Source of the DNA: CALCKW01 sp033852095 | GTDB lineage: Bacteria > Pseudomonadota > Gammaproteobacteria > CALCKW01 | NCBI GenBank assembly: GCA_033852095.1 | Contig: JAWSVD010000241.1 | Coordinates: 1 to 16,064, forward strand | DNA length: 16,064 nt | Direction of reading: 5' to 3' | Part shown: piece by piece, positions 1 to 6,184 of the stretch | Numbering within the stretch: position 1 is the first letter of the stretch | Layout of the letters: each line of letters begins with the position of its first letter | Notes under the pieces: model-generated | What the model saw: only the letters and a program-made list of their open reading frames with translations | Told to the model about the DNA's origin: nothing | Databases searched by the model: none | Position numbers and translations under genes: made by a program

Positions 1-1
1 G

Positions 2-877
2 ATACTGGGCCTGCAGATCACCGACGAGAGCAAGAGCCATGTCTATCTGCGCGCCATGGAAGAGCGTGGCCAACACTGTGTGATCCTGAAGCAATCGGAA
101 CTGCCTGGCACGGTGGAAGTAATGGGTTTTAAAACCTTTGACGAAGATGATCTGGACAAGGCAGAGCGCTACTTTCAGTCCAAGGGAAGGCCCACCGAGT
201 GGGTAGAGCGCGCCTTTCAAGGCCGCACGCTGCTGACGTCTGACAACATGGGCATACCGCTCGAGTTCTACCACAAGATGGACCGACTCGGACCCATACA
301 CCAAAAATACGCGCTCTACCGTGGGGTGAAACCGCTGCGCATTGATCACTTCAATTGTTTCACCTCCAACGTGGACGAGAGTGTCGCCTTCTACAGCGAT
401 ATTGGATTCCGCGTCACTGAATACACCGAGGACGATGAGAGCAAGCGCCTGTGGGCCGCCTGGATGCACCGCAAGGGCGGTGTGCACGACATGGCTTTCA
501 CCAACGGTACGGGGCCACGCATGCATCACGTGGCTTTTTGGGTGCCGACGCCGCTGAACATCATCGATCTGCTCGATCTGATGTCCACCAGCGGCTATGT
601 GGATAACATCGAGCGCGGACCCGGTCGTCACGGTATTTCCAACGCGTTCTTTCTGTACATATTGGATCCTGACGGGCACCGGATTGAGATCTACTGCTCC
701 GATTACCAGACAGTGGACCCGGACCTCGAAGCGATCAAATGGGATCTGCAAGACCCGCAGCGGCAGACACTCTGGGGCGCCCCTGCGCCTGAGAGTTGGT
801 TCAATCACGGCAGCACGTTTGTCGGCGTGGAAACCAAAGACTCTGATATTCAAGCCAGCCCCATTATTGCGCCATAA
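2..877 (+). CDS. hpaD: 3,4-dihydroxyphenylacetate 2,3-dioxygenase (5' end outside window)
   Basis: Extradiol ring-cleavage enzyme that opens homoprotocatechuate to 5-carboxymethyl-2-hydroxymuconate semialdehyde in the cytoplasm. The frame is open from base 2, so the gene is cut by the window edge. The visible 291 residues include the end of an N-terminal vicinal-oxygen-chelate module and the complete C-terminal catalytic one. In the visible fragment the likely Fe/Mn ligands are His116 (RIDHFNCF), His176 (MHHVAFW) and Glu229 (HRIEIYCSDY). Second-shell residues known in the Brevibacterium/Arthrobacter HPCD family are also present: His162 (GGVHDMAF), His210 (GRHGISN) and Tyr219 (FFLYILDPDG). Compared with about 365 residues in that family, roughly 40 N-terminal residues are missing. 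It resembles this type I enzyme, not the unrelated class III LigB-type HpaD of E. coli. An internal ATG at 56 is not the start, because the family sequence continues upstream of it. An 83-base gap separates it from the decarboxylase gene. Confidence 0.93.
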   Translation: MLGLQITDESKSHVYLRAMEERGQHCVILKQSELPGTVEVMGFKTFDEDDLDKAERYFQSKGRPTEWVERAFQGRTLLTSDNMGIPLEFYHKMDRLGPIHQKYALYRGVKPLRIDHFNCFTSNVDESVAFYSDIGFRVTEYTEDDESKRLWAAWMHRKGGVHDMAFTNGTGPRMHHVAFWVPTPLNIIDLLDLMSTSGYVDNIERGPGRHGISNAFFLYILDPDGHRIEIYCSDYQTVDPDLEAIKWDLQDPQRQTLWGAPAPESWFNHGSTFVGVETKDSDIQASPIIAP

Positions 878-960
878 TGGCTTTGTCTGTGGAATTACGG
901 CCATGCACCGCAAGCGCTCTGCACAGCCTGTGTAAGCCACCCATTTAAAAGGGATAGAAC

Positions 961-2358
961 ATGGATTGGGATGAGTTTGCCCACTGGGGCAAGGAGTTTT
1001 CGGATTGGGCTGCGCACTACCACAAGACGCTGCCCGAGCGCAGCGTACGCGCGCAAACCAAGCCCGGCGAAATATCGGCGCAGCTGCCCACATCGCCGCC
1101 TGAAAGTTCGGAGGGCATGGAGGATATCTGGGCCGATTTCCAGAAGATCGTGATGCCCGGTATAACCCACTGGCAGCACCCGCGGTTCTTTGCCTATTTC
1201 CCGGCCAATGCGGCGCCGCCGTCGGTGCTGGCGGAGATGCTGGTCTCCACCATCGCCTCGCAGTGCATGTTGTGGCAGACATCCCCTGCGGCCACCGAGG
1301 TAGAGCAGGTGATGGTGACGTGGTTGCGCAAAGCCATGGAATTACCCGAAGAATACAGCGGCGTTATCCAAGACAGTGCCTCGTCTGCCACGCTCTCCGC
1401 CGTGCTCACCATGCGCGAGCGCGCCACGGGTTTTACCGGCAACAAAGAAGGCCTCTCGGGCAAGGGCAATCTGCGCATCTATTGCTCTGAGCAGGTGCAT
1501 TCATCGGTGGACCGCGCCTGCTGGGTGGCGGGCATAGGCCAACAGAACTTGATCAAAATCCCCGTGTCGGGGCCGCGCTACGCCATGGACGTGGCCAAGC
1601 TGCAGCTGGCAATCAGCGCGGACCGCGCCGCGGGCCATGTGCCGGTGGGCATAGTCGCCGCCACCGGTGGCACGGGGGTAGGGGCCTGCGATAACTTGGG
1701 CGAGGTCTTAGCCGTGGCCCAAGCCGAAGACCTCTACACCCACCTCGACGCGGCCTGGGCCGGGTCCGCGATGATCTGCCCAGAGTTTCGCCATGACCAC
1801 TGGGCGGGGGTGGAGGGCTATGACAGCATCGTCTTCAATCCGCACAAATGGCTGGGTGCGCAGTTCGACTGTTCGATCCAGTTTTTGCGCGACCCTACAG
1901 CCCAGCTGAACACGCTCAAGATAGAGCCCGAGTACCTCAAAACCAGCGGCGAAGCGGTGACCAATTATTCCGAGTGGACCATCCCGCTGGGGCGTCGCTT
2001 CCGTGCACTGAAGATTTGGTTTTTGATCCGTGCCTACGGGCTGGAAGGCCTGCGCACGCGGATACGAAACCACGTGGCATGGGCCGCGGAAGTCTGCGAG
2101 GCGATCCGGGCGCTGGACGGTTTTGAGATAGTGACCGAGCCCATCTTTAGCCTGTTCAGCTTCCGCTGCCCAGGGGACGACGCCACACAGCAAAAGCTGG
2201 TGGACGCGCTGAATGACGACGGGCGTATCTACCTCACCCAGGGTTTTTTTGAAGGGCAGAAGATCATTCGTTTTCAGGTCGGTCAATTCGACACCACGCA
2301 CGCGGACGTCATGATGGCGGCCGATGTCATCAAAGAAGTTTGGGAAACAATGCGATGA
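961..2358 (+). CDS. PLP-dependent aromatic L-amino-acid decarboxylase (group II)
   Basis: A 465-residue fold-type I PLP enzyme of the DOPA/tyrosine/tryptophan decarboxylase family, normal in length. The Schiff-base lysine is Lys296 in FNPHKWL. His180 (EQVHSSVDRA) should stack on the cofactor ring and Asp263 (THLDAAWAG) should contact the pyridine nitrogen. Tyr325 (EPEYLKT) matches the catalytic-loop tyrosine of true decarboxylases (Tyr332 in human DDC). Aldehyde-synthase relatives have Phe there, so amine production is expected. The conserved stretch IPLGRRFRALKIWF follows. The ATG is preceded by AAGGGA seven bases upstream. Its stop overlaps the next start (ATGA at 2355-2358), so it is translationally coupled inside the homoprotocatechuate operon. 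This suggests it feeds the pathway by turning DOPA into dopamine or tyrosine into tyramine; an amine oxidase and an aldehyde dehydrogenase would have to be elsewhere. The substrate is inferred from context only. Confidence 0.9.
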   Translation: MDWDEFAHWGKEFSDWAAHYHKTLPERSVRAQTKPGEISAQLPTSPPESSEGMEDIWADFQKIVMPGITHWQHPRFFAYFPANAAPPSVLAEMLVSTIASQCMLWQTSPAATEVEQVMVTWLRKAMELPEEYSGVIQDSASSATLSAVLTMRERATGFTGNKEGLSGKGNLRIYCSEQVHSSVDRACWVAGIGQQNLIKIPVSGPRYAMDVAKLQLAISADRAAGHVPVGIVAATGGTGVGACDNLGEVLAVAQAEDLYTHLDAAWAGSAMICPEFRHDHWAGVEGYDSIVFNPHKWLGAQFDCSIQFLRDPTAQLNTLKIEPEYLKTSGEAVTNYSEWTIPLGRRFRALKIWFLIRAYGLEGLRTRIRNHVAWAAEVCEAIRALDGFEIVTEPIFSLFSFRCPGDDATQQKLVDALNDDGRIYLTQGFFEGQKIIRFQVGQFDTTHADVMMAADVIKEVWETMR

Positions 2359-3209
2359 AATACTCTACTTATACGGCCGCTGGCGATACTTTTTACGGCG
2401 CTGCAACAGACGCTGGCATGATCGCCTTGAACGGGGACTTCCCGCAGTGGCCCTCGCTGTTGGATGTGGTGCGCGCCGGTGCGCTTGATCAGCTGGCGCA
2501 GGCGGCGCAGGGCAAGGCCGTCACGCATACGGAGTTTGACTATGAGATGGTGCTGCCCAATGCGCAGCGCATACTCTGCGTAGGGGTTAACTTCCCCGAC
2601 CGCAACGCCGAGTACAAGGACGGCTCATCGCAGCCTGAGTATATGTCCTTGTTTCCGCGTTTCGCCTCAGGCTTTACCGGCCACGGTCGAAACCTGGTGC
2701 GGCCCCCCGAGAATCACACCCTCGATTATGAGGGTGAGGTGGCGGTGGTCATCGGCAAGGGCGGGCGGCGTATCGCCCAGGCGGATGCCTATGATCACAT
2801 TGCAGCGCTGACCCTGTGCAACGAAGGCACCATTCGGGATTGGGTGCGGCACGCCAAGTTTAATGTCACCCAGGGCAAGAACTGGGATAACTCGGGTGCC
2901 ATGGGCCCCTGGTTGGTGCCCTTCACCGACGCCGCTCAGCTCGACGAGGCGCGCATTGTCACACGGGTAAACGGCGAAGTGCGGCAGGACGATGTGCTCT
3001 CGCGCATGATGTTCCCGATCCGCCGCGAGATCGAATACATCTCCACCTTCATGACCCTGCAGCCGGGGGACATCATCGTCACCGGCACGCCGACGGGGGC
3101 TGGGGCGCGCTTTGACCCGCCGCGCTACTTGGTACCGGGGGATGTGATTGAGATCGAAGTCGAGGGCATAGGCACACTGCGTAACGGTGTAGAGGACGAG
3201 GTGGTATGA
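2355..3209 (+). CDS. hpaG: FAH-family 5-carboxymethyl-2-hydroxymuconate isomerase / OPET decarboxylase
   Basis: A 284-residue fumarylacetoacetate-hydrolase-family enzyme. In this pathway such proteins decarboxylate 5-oxopent-3-ene-1,2,5-tricarboxylate and/or isomerise 2-hydroxyhepta-2,4-diene-1,7-dioate. The metal site is seen at Glu126 and Glu128 (LDYEGEVAVVIGK). The third ligand position reads Glu157 (LCNEGTIRDW), where most FAH proteins have Asp in an N-D motif. I remember the NEG...RDW form from homologues near other hpa genes, so it is probably a subfamily trait. The C-terminal FAH signature FMTLQPGDIIVTGTPTGAG is intact. The start is ATG 2355, overlapping the previous stop. A TTG 15 bases upstream is in frame but lies inside the previous gene and has no reason to be used. 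E. coli HpaG is a two-domain fusion; this is a single-domain protein, so the isomerase half may be encoded elsewhere. The exact step is inferred. Confidence 0.85.
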   Translation: MKYSTYTAAGDTFYGAATDAGMIALNGDFPQWPSLLDVVRAGALDQLAQAAQGKAVTHTEFDYEMVLPNAQRILCVGVNFPDRNAEYKDGSSQPEYMSLFPRFASGFTGHGRNLVRPPENHTLDYEGEVAVVIGKGGRRIAQADAYDHIAALTLCNEGTIRDWVRHAKFNVTQGKNWDNSGAMGPWLVPFTDAAQLDEARIVTRVNGEVRQDDVLSRMMFPIRREIEYISTFMTLQPGDIIVTGTPTGAGARFDPPRYLVPGDVIEIEVEGIGTLRNGVEDEVV

Positions 3210-4006
3210 CGCCGGAGCAGCACGCAAAGGCTGCGGCCGATCTGCTTGAGGCTGAGCAGACGGGCGAGCAAATCGGCTTGCTCACACTCAAGCATCCCGA
3301 GATGGGCATGGACGACGCCTACGCAGTGCAACAGGCGATCTACCGCAGCAAGCTCGCCAGTGGACGCAGCGTCGTCGGCTGGAAGATCGGCCTCACCTCA
3401 AAAGCCATGCAGCAAGCGCTCAATATAGACATCCCCGACAGCGGCATCTTGTTCGATGACATGGTATTTGCCCATGGCGGTACAATTCCCGTCGGCCGTT
3501 TTATTCAGCCACGGATAGAGGCCGAGATTGCCTTTGTGATGAAAGACGCAGTCGGGGGTGATACAGTCACTCGTGAAGATGTCATACAAGCTACAGACTA
3601 TGTGGCGCCATCCTTGGAAATCCTCGATACACGCATCCAGCGGCAGGATCCGGCCACCGGCCAACTGCGCACAGTCTTTGATACCATCAGTGACAACGCC
3701 GCCAATGCAGGCGTGGTGCTGGGCGGAGAGCGCCACCCAGTGGACGCTTTTGATCTGCGCTGGGTGGGGGCGTTGGTGTCTCGCAACGGCGAGATAGAGG
3801 AGACAGGATTGGGCGCGGGTGTGCTCAATGACCCGGTGCAGAGCGTGGTCTGGCTCGCACGGCGCATGGCGGCCTATGGTCAGAAAATTGAAGCGGGGCA
3901 GGTGATCCTGTCCGGCAGTTTTATCCGTCCGGTGGAATGCCCTTCCGGCTCAAATATTCAAGCAGACTTCGGCGAGTTCGGGTCTGTCCAAATAGATTTT
4001 AATTAG
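3206..4006 (+). CDS. hpaH: 2-oxo-hept-3-ene-1,7-dioate hydratase
   Basis: A 266-residue member of the hydratase/decarboxylase family (HpaH/HpcG, MhpD). It adds water to 2-oxo-hept-3-ene-1,7-dioate to give the aldolase substrate 4-hydroxy-2-oxo-heptane-1,7-dioate. Family landmarks are GWKIGLTS (Lys60), the metal-binding pair Glu105 and Glu107 (PRIEAEIAFV) and Glu138 (APSLEILDTR). The C-terminal part has the usual GAGVLNDPVQSVVWLA and VILSGSFIRP segments. Length matches the E. coli enzyme closely. It starts at ATG 3206, overlapping the TGA of hpaG by four bases, which indicates translational coupling. It ends in TAG at 4004-4006. Ten bases later comes a second ATG that copies the hpaI start but leads nowhere (see 4016-4078). 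Confidence 0.93.
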   Translation: MTPEQHAKAAADLLEAEQTGEQIGLLTLKHPEMGMDDAYAVQQAIYRSKLASGRSVVGWKIGLTSKAMQQALNIDIPDSGILFDDMVFAHGGTIPVGRFIQPRIEAEIAFVMKDAVGGDTVTREDVIQATDYVAPSLEILDTRIQRQDPATGQLRTVFDTISDNAANAGVVLGGERHPVDAFDLRWVGALVSRNGEIEETGLGAGVLNDPVQSVVWLARRMAAYGQKIEAGQVILSGSFIRPVECPSGSNIQADFGEFGSVQIDFN

Positions 4007-4015
4007 GGGAATCAG

Positions 4016-4078
4016 ATGCCCGCTCCACACAGTCCCTGCAAAGCAGTCAGATCCCAATCTGATGTGGGTGCGGATTGA
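4016..4078 (+). pseudogene. 20-codon relic or mimic of the hpaI 5' end
   Basis: A short open frame begins ten bases after hpaH and stops at TGA 4076-4078. Its first ten residues, MPAPHSPCKA, match the start of intact HpaI, MPAPHNPFKA, at 8 of 10 positions. At the DNA level 26 of 31 bases agree between 4016-4046 and 4526-4556, then similarity ends abruptly. It has its own good ribosome binding site (GGGGA, five bases before ATG), so it could be translated. I read it as the original or a duplicated hpaI start left behind when the repeat array entered or expanded. A role as a leader peptide coupling hpaH to hpaI is an alternative. Just inside it, CAGAT-CCCA-ATCTG (4048-4061) could form a small hairpin. 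Confidence 0.65.
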
Positions 4079-4103
4079 CTGGACCCTGTGGGTTTGGATT
4101 TGG

Positions 4104-4448
4104 TCCGGGCCGCGCAGGTTTACAATGTCGCTCGGGGAATCTGCAGAGAGCACCAACAGTAAAGCTGCGCGCCCCGAGCTAAAGCATCACCCACAAATGG
4201 CACGGTGCCTTGTGGCTAAGGATTTAATCCGGGCCGCGCAGGTTTACAATGCCACTCGGGGATTCTTGCAGAGTTCACCAACAGTAAAGCTGCGCGCCCC
4301 GAGCTGAAGCATCACCCACAAAATGGCACCGTGCCTTGTGGCTAAGGATTTAATCCGGGCCGCGCAGGTTTACAATGTCGCTCGGGGAACTTGCGGAGAG
4401 CAGCAACAGTAAAGCTGCGCGCCCCGAGCTAAAGCATCACCCACAAAA
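4104..4448 (+). repeat. Tandem array of three 124-126 base hairpin-forming repeats
   Basis: Units start at 4104, 4228 and 4354 with the shared bases TCCGGGCCGCGCAGG; the third is cut short near 4448. A decayed piece of a preceding unit is visible at about 4084-4103. Each unit has an 18-bp imperfect inverted repeat with 16/18 pairing: CGGGCCGCGCAGGTTTAC at 4106-4123, 4230-4247 and 4356-4373, against GTAAAGCTGCGCGCCCCG at 4159-4176, 4284-4301 and 4409-4426. Both arms are identical in all three units, while the 35-36 base loops differ. The loop holds CTCGGGG, which can also pair with CCCCGAG overlapping the right arm, so two folds compete. Units 1 and 2 carry a second hairpin, CCACAA...GGCAC-N-GTGCC-TTGTGG (4191-4215 and 4316-4341). 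No long ORF or transposase is present. Whether this acts as DNA repeat or structured RNA is not known. Confidence 0.93.
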
Positions 4449-4525
4449 GCTCACAGAGTCTTACAATACCAAACAGTCTGGGGAAACCAGTCTAGCCCCC
4501 AAAACACACAACAAAAGGAACTCGC
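4449..4525 (+). other. Leader of hpaI with a possible degenerate repeat piece
   Basis: After the third unit breaks off, the sequence still shows TTACAAT followed by CTGGGGAAACCAG (a small inverted repeat, CTGG/CCAG) and AGCCCCC. This loosely echoes the TTTACAAT, CTCGGGGAA and GCCCC order of the repeat units, so it may be a strongly decayed fourth unit; this is weak. The end of the leader carries AAAGGAA, a good ribosome binding site six bases before the hpaI ATG. I see no convincing -35/-10 pair. Confidence 0.35.
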
Positions 4526-5302
4526 ATGCCAGCACCACATAATCCCTTCAAAGCAGCGCTCAAAGCCGGTGAATTACAGCTCGGTTGCTGGCTTGGACTC
4601 GCCGATTCTTATATCTCCGAGATCGGCGCCCACGCGGGTTATGACTGGTTGTTGATCGACGGCGAACACGCGCCCAATGACCTGCGTTCCATCGTCGCGC
4701 AGGCACAGGTCATTGAGGCCTCTGGCAGCCACGCAGTGGTGCGCCCAGTGATCGGCGAGACTTGGATGATCAAACAGCTGCTCGACGGCGGCCTGCAAAC
4801 CCTGTTGGTGCCGATGGTGGAGAGCGCGCAGCACGCGCGCGAGCTGGTCGCGGCTGTCACCTACCCGCCAGAGGGTGTGCGCGGTGTGGGTGCAGCGCTG
4901 GCACGGGCGTCTGGCTTTTCCGGCATACCCGATTACCTGCAGACGGCGAGCGATGAGATCTGCTTGCTGGTGCAGGTTGAGAACAACAAGGGCATGGCCG
5001 CGCTGGATGATATTCTCAAGATCGACGGCATCGACGGTGTCTTTATTGGCCCGTCTGACCTCGCCGCTGACATGGGATATATCGGGCATGCGGAGCACCC
5101 TGAAGTAAAGGCGGCGGTGCTCGACGCGCTGCAGCGCATCGCTGCATCGGGCAAGGCGGCGGGCATTTTAACCCTGAACGCCGAGATGCAAAAAGAGTCG
5201 GTGCAAGCCGGGGCCACCTTCATCGCCACTGATATCGATGTGCTGCTCTATGCTGCCGCCATACGCGACGCCGCTGCGCGCGCTAAAAAACTTCGCGATT
5301 GA
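4526..5302 (+). CDS. hpaI: 4-hydroxy-2-oxo-heptane-1,7-dioate aldolase
   Basis: A 258-residue class II aldolase of the HpcH/HpaI family. It cleaves 4-hydroxy-2-oxo-heptane-1,7-dioate to pyruvate and succinate semialdehyde, the last step of the pathway. Catalytic and metal residues align with E. coli HpaI with a constant shift of three: His48 (IDGEHAP), Arg73 (AVVRPV), Glu152 (VQVENNKG) and Asp178 (GPSDLAADMG). The length is close to the 262 residues of E. coli HpaI. The start ATG has AAGGAA six bases upstream. Unlike the tightly coupled upstream genes, it lies 519 bases after hpaH, separated by the relic start and the hairpin repeats. Its expression may therefore be set differently from that of hpaH. 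The gene itself looks intact. Confidence 0.95.
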   Translation: MPAPHNPFKAALKAGELQLGCWLGLADSYISEIGAHAGYDWLLIDGEHAPNDLRSIVAQAQVIEASGSHAVVRPVIGETWMIKQLLDGGLQTLLVPMVESAQHARELVAAVTYPPEGVRGVGAALARASGFSGIPDYLQTASDEICLLVQVENNKGMAALDDILKIDGIDGVFIGPSDLAADMGYIGHAEHPEVKAAVLDALQRIAASGKAAGILTLNAEMQKESVQAGATFIATDIDVLLYAAAIRDAAARAKKLRD

Positions 5303-5308
5303 TAGATG

Positions 5309-5369
5309 AGTGCCTGTCCATAACAATCGTGACACGTCGTTCATGGGCCTTCGTTCATGGACGGACACT
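5309..5369 (+). terminator. Imperfect inverted repeat with internal 10-bp direct repeat
   Basis: AGTGCCTGTCCAT (5309-5321) pairs with ATGGACGGACACT (5357-5369) at 11 of 13 positions, enclosing 35 bases. Inside are two copies of TCGTTCATGG (5337-5346 and 5351-5360), 14 bases apart. It lies between the hpaI stop and the phosphatase start. No T-run follows, so it is at best a weak or factor-dependent terminator; an mRNA hairpin or a protein-binding site is equally possible. Confidence 0.4.
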
Positions 5370-5386
5370 GATTAGAAGGAACAGCA

Positions 5387-6133
5387 GTGCCAGAAGCAAT
5401 GCAAGAAGCAATCTACGCCATCGGCGACATACACGGTCAGCTGGAACAGCTGCAGGGCGCGCTTGAGCGCATCGAGCGGGATGGCGGGCCGGACGCGCAG
5501 GTGATCTTTCTCGGTGACTACACCGACCGAGGTGCCAACAGCCAAGCGGTATTGGATCTGCTGATCGCGGGGCAACAGGCAGGCAAGAACTGGCGCTTTA
5601 TACTCGGCAACCACGATCGCATGTTCGCGATGTTCATGGAGCACTACCCGCGCACCGACGACAGGCTATTGGTGGGTTTTCACTGGTTTCACGCGCGCAT
5701 CGGCGGCATAGAAACCCTGCAATCCTATGGGGTGGCCGTGGCCGAGCGGGATCGCATATTCCAAGTGCATGCGCGGGCAATGGCCGCGGTGCCGCCTTCG
5801 CACTTGGCGTTTCTGCGCAGCCTGGAGCCCAAAATCGTCGCCGGTGACCTGCTGTTTGTGCACGCGGGCATTCGCCCCGGTGTCGCCTTGTGTGACCAAG
5901 ACGTCGACGACTTGGTGTGGATCCGGGACGAGTTTCTGCACTACGAAAAACCTCACGATAAGCTGGTGGTGCACGGCCACACCTTCATCGACAAAGCGAA
6001 ACACTACGGCAACCGGGTGAACCTCGACTCCGGCGCGGCCTATGGCCACGACCTGAGTGCGGCGGTGTTCGAGGGCAGGGAGTGCTGGTTATTGACTGAA
6101 GATGGTCGTAAGATATTACGCCCTGAAAACTGA
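5387..6133 (+). CDS. Calcineurin-like metallophosphatase (PP1/PphA- or ApaH-like)
   Basis: A 248-residue two-metal phosphoesterase. The family blocks are in order: GDIHG (13-17), GDYTDRG (43-49), GNHD (74-77), a VHAG motif near residue 160 and a HGHT motif near residue 200. These supply the Asp, His and Asn metal ligands. The family includes bacterial serine/threonine protein phosphatases (PphA, PrpE) and diadenosine tetraphosphatases; the sequence alone does not separate them here. The start is GTG 5387 with AGAAGGA six bases upstream; an ATG at 5399 is in frame but 18 bases from that site. No signal peptide is seen, so it is cytoplasmic. It follows hpaI by 84 bases on the same strand and may be co-transcribed, but nothing ties it chemically to homoprotocatechuate breakdown. 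Confidence 0.85.
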   Translation: MPEAMQEAIYAIGDIHGQLEQLQGALERIERDGGPDAQVIFLGDYTDRGANSQAVLDLLIAGQQAGKNWRFILGNHDRMFAMFMEHYPRTDDRLLVGFHWFHARIGGIETLQSYGVAVAERDRIFQVHARAMAAVPPSHLAFLRSLEPKIVAGDLLFVHAGIRPGVALCDQDVDDLVWIRDEFLHYEKPHDKLVVHGHTFIDKAKHYGNRVNLDSGAAYGHDLSAAVFEGRECWLLTEDGRKILRPEN

Positions 6134-6144
6134 TCTAAACCCAC

Positions 6145-6178
6145 TTCAAGGCGCATCAATGATGCAATTATCCTTGAA
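6145..6178. terminator. Putative bidirectional terminator between convergent genes
   Basis: TTCAAGG (6145-6151) pairs with CCTTGAA (6172-6178), and inside it GCATC-AAT-GATGC (6153-6165) forms a second perfect stem. The structure sits in the 51-base gap where the phosphatase gene (+) and the ABC ATPase gene (-) converge, where a terminator is expected. Neither side has a clear T-run, so intrinsic termination is uncertain. Confidence 0.5.
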
Positions 6179-6184
6179 CGAGCC

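Noticed and set aside
961..2358. Arylacetaldehyde synthase instead of decarboxylase
   Set aside because: The position that is Phe in aldehyde synthases is Tyr325 here, favouring simple decarboxylation.
4062..4307. An 81-codon open frame running through the repeat units
   Set aside because: It is read through tandem repeats, is not kept through the third unit and has no ribosome binding site; it is a by-product of the repeats.
4104..4448. CRISPR array
   Set aside because: The repeats are 124-126 bases and directly adjoining, without unique spacers, and there are no cas genes.
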